Both the position numbers and the translations under genes were made by a program. This document shows positions 60,082-64,000 of a stretch of DNA of 64,000 bases, in pieces (position 1 is the first letter of the stretch; the number at the start of each line of letters is the position of its first letter). Below the pieces are notes generated by a model. The model had not been told where the DNA came from, searched no databases, and was given only the letters and a program-made list of their open reading frames with translations. The stretch is from Rebecca billardiae RCC1528. Taxonomy: Eukaryota; Haptophyta. Location: the NCBI GenBank assembly GCA_965240325.2, contig OZ251232.1, positions 248,001 through 312,000 on the forward strand, read 5' to 3'.

Positions 60082-61122
60082 ATGCGGTTTCAAGCCGCGT
60101 CGTCATCAGCAGCGCATCTTTTGGCGACGAGCCTCGAAGGTTCGGAGTCAGGTGACTCACGAAGATCCCTCGACGACAGCGCACATCGCCGCCGCTTCTC
60201 CCGCCCCACCTGTGCGCGTCGAACCATGTGCAGGCTCTGCGCCGCCAATCTCGACATGACACCCGTCGTGTCCGTGCAAGGCGTGGTTTCTCGACCAGAA
60301 CTGAACGGCCGCACTGGTCGATTGCTCGGCCTCTCTGCTGATGCAGAGCGGGTGGTCGTGCGGCTCGACGGCGACGGCTTGCACCTGTCTTTGAAGAAGA
60401 GTAGCGTCGTCGTGCACGCGGACACCACCCAAGACATGACCACGGCGCAGGGCGACGCGAATATGCTCACACTCACCTGCGATGATATGCCGACCTTCGA
60501 GCCTCTGGAGAAGGAGCGCCTCGATCTCTTCGCGAGGGCATTCCGCGCGCGGGTGCACGAGGAGGACCAAGAGCTGCACGCCGCCATCGAAAGCCGCTTG
60601 CTCGCGATCGGTGGTGTCGGCATGGTGCCCATGGCGTTGGCGGAGGTGGGTAAAGAGCGCATGCTCCAGGATGGGTGCCTTTTCTCGCTTCCCATCCGGC
60701 GTCGGCCTGGAGCACCGAGCTCGTGCCACCAGAACGTTGCTGGGCTCCTCGTCCGCACGCTGCTAGCCATGCCAGGTGGGCCGGGTGAGACATGCCCAAT
60801 CAAGTTCTGCACGGGGTACGCGCTGTGTACCGTGGACGGCGTTTGGCGCCAGCACTCCTGGGCTCTCGAGCAGGATACTGGCGATCATTCGTGGTTCATC
60901 GTCGAGACAACGCCGGGCAGGAGCTGCCCGTGGTGCAGGTACTGGGGCGTGCAGTTGAGTGATGATGGCGACATGGTGACGGACGAGACCTGCCGCATGC
61001 TCTTTGAGGAGAGACCCGACGACATCCCTGAAGCCGACTTCGCGCGCGCCATGTCCAAGATGCGCATGAGGGTGGCTGCAGCGACGAGTCCGGAGGTCAT
61101 CGCCTCGATGATGATGAGCTAG
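60082..61122 (+). CDS. Unknown protein, SH3/KOW-like start and Cys-His hydrolase-like core
   Basis: 346 residues from ATG (60082); an ATG at 60226 would drop a Ser/Arg-rich start. Residues about 65-110 ('ELNGRTGRLLGL' then 'RVVVRLDGD') resemble the small beta domain often found in algal proteins that bind a partner through an 'NGRxGxVxG' turn. A second part (about 225-300) has 'SSCHQNVAGLLVRT', then 'CTGYALCTVDGVWRQHSWAL', then 'HSWFIVETT'. The conserved-looking Cys-His-x-Asn and later Trp-x-x-His-Ser-Trp could be the Cys and His of a papain-like or transglutaminase-like fold. That is inference. Cys-rich 'SCPWCRYWG' follows. GC is lower than in most genes here. Confidence 0.55.
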   Translation: MRFQAASSSAAHLLATSLEGSESGDSRRSLDDSAHRRRFSRPTCARRTMCRLCAANLDMTPVVSVQGVVSRPELNGRTGRLLGLSADAERVVVRLDGDGLHLSLKKSSVVVHADTTQDMTTAQGDANMLTLTCDDMPTFEPLEKERLDLFARAFRARVHEEDQELHAAIESRLLAIGGVGMVPMALAEVGKERMLQDGCLFSLPIRRRPGAPSSCHQNVAGLLVRTLLAMPGGPGETCPIKFCTGYALCTVDGVWRQHSWALEQDTGDHSWFIVETTPGRSCPWCRYWGVQLSDDGDMVTDETCRMLFEERPDDIPEADFARAMSKMRMRVAAATSPEVIASMMMS

Positions 61123-61257
61123 GAACGCGCGCAGCAACGTAGTGACAGGCAGGTCAAACGGCACGACTCCATGTTGCAGTACATCAGTACATATGTACGC
61201 CATGCAGCAGTTTATTCGCGATCAGATGAAGCCAGCAGAAAATAAATAATGCACATA
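61123..61257. other. Downstream of 60082 gene, nothing recognised
   Basis: Short AT-rich stretch leading into the microsatellite; AATAAATAATG near 61240 could serve as polyadenylation context. Confidence 0.3.
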
Positions 61258-61473
<216 letters not shown>

Positions 61474-61677
61474 CGATCAGACGCGACCGTACCGGTGCCA
61501 GTGAGAACGAACTGGCAGGCACCCTCCTTAGGGTCCAACCTAAATGCATCAGCCAGGATACATAATACATATGGACGCTCAATTTGGACCACATCAATAA
61601 TTGAGTACGCGCCTGTCTTCGCTGTGTCACTGTATACCGGCCCGCACTTCTTCAGCACATCTTCAACTACAGTTGAC

Positions 61678-61712
61678 TAAGAATAAGAGACGCACGCAGC
61701 TTAGGCAGGCGA
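61678..61712 (+). repeat. Dispersed motif copy 4
   Basis: TAAGAATAAGAGACGCAC followed by GCAGCTTAGGCAGGCGA, directly after CAACTACAGTTGAC. It is the longest match to copy 1. Confidence 0.6.
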
Positions 61713-61717
61713 GATTG

Positions 61718-61897
61718 ATGAAATTGCTGATAGTGATAAGCGCCGAATTTCGAACCTGGACTGAGTGGACAGGCATGATTGAAGCTCGTCAGGCTGACGT
61801 TTTGCCGGTTGGCGCCGAAGAAGCTGATGCTGCTATATATACTGCTGAGTGGCGGGCCAAGAAGGCTGAAGAAGCTGAGCAGCGATGGGGGTATTGA
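61718..61897 (+). CDS. Very short open frame, doubtful
   Basis: 59 residues from ATG (61718), with a hydrophobic start and a charged Ala/Glu-rich end ('AEWRAKKAEEAEQRW'). No family is recognised. It begins just after the dispersed motif copy 4. Confidence 0.2.
   Translation: MKLLIVISAEFRTWTEWTGMIEARQADVLPVGAEEADAAIYTAEWRAKKAEEAEQRWGY

Positions 61898-64000
<2,103 letters not shown>

Overview
The window looks like nuclear DNA of a very GC-rich unicellular eukaryote, most likely an alga of haptophyte or similar type. Three things point that way. Several genes need GT-AG introns to be read. The gene families are eukaryotic (Nup85, TBC Rab-GAP, neutral sphingomyelinase 3, ankyrin and F-box-like proteins). 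Several proteins start with secretory or organelle-like leaders. Gene bodies are extremely rich in G and C at third codon positions, which leaves long empty frames open on the opposite strand. The intergenic stretches are visibly poorer in GC and full of inverted repeats and microsatellites. The species assignment is inference only.

Layout. 15-4265 (+) is a large ankyrin protein with an N-terminal 'SHxW' domain. 4266-9335 has no gene but holds a 2.3-kb foldback element (6397-8672) and a second, smaller inverted-repeat element. 9336-13091 (-) is a membrane-anchored GH127-type glycosidase. 13171-14085 (+) is a two-exon unknown gene. 14086-20659 is gene-poor and carries a 547-bp inverted duplication whose right arm ends just before the Nup85 gene (20660-23124, +, three exons). 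24725-26260 (-) is a TBC protein. A secretory pair follows on the minus strand: a sulfotransferase-like protein (26832-28526) and a TupA-like ATP-grasp protein (28755-30173). The latter is divergent from an F-box-like gene (30338-31507, +). Then come MsrB (32085-32609, -), a SulP-STAS-cNMP transporter (32973-36314, -) and a Nit1 amidase (36648-37532, -). The Nit1 gene is divergent from a four-exon SMPD4 gene (37658-42125, +).

42126-64000 is looser. It holds an EgtD-like methyltransferase (43790-45031, -), a double-GNAT protein (45858-46988, +), a short RNase Z (48372-49742, +), two MFS transporters facing each other (52504-53991 + and 54303-56075 -), a small ankyrin-like gene (56319-56876, +) and a Cys/His hydrolase-like unknown (60082-61122, +). 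A stretch of different composition (about 57.7-60 kb) carries a doubtful minus-strand frame. The right end is dominated by long TA and GT microsatellites.

There is no operon logic. The possible functional link is glycan and sulfur handling: SulP transporter, sulfotransferase, ATP-grasp ligase, glycosidase and MsrB. The most unusual DNA features are the foldback element with a 12-bp flanking duplication, a near-perfect 45-bp hairpin at 24241-24341, the inverted 547-bp duplication, and a short dispersed motif seen four times on the same strand.
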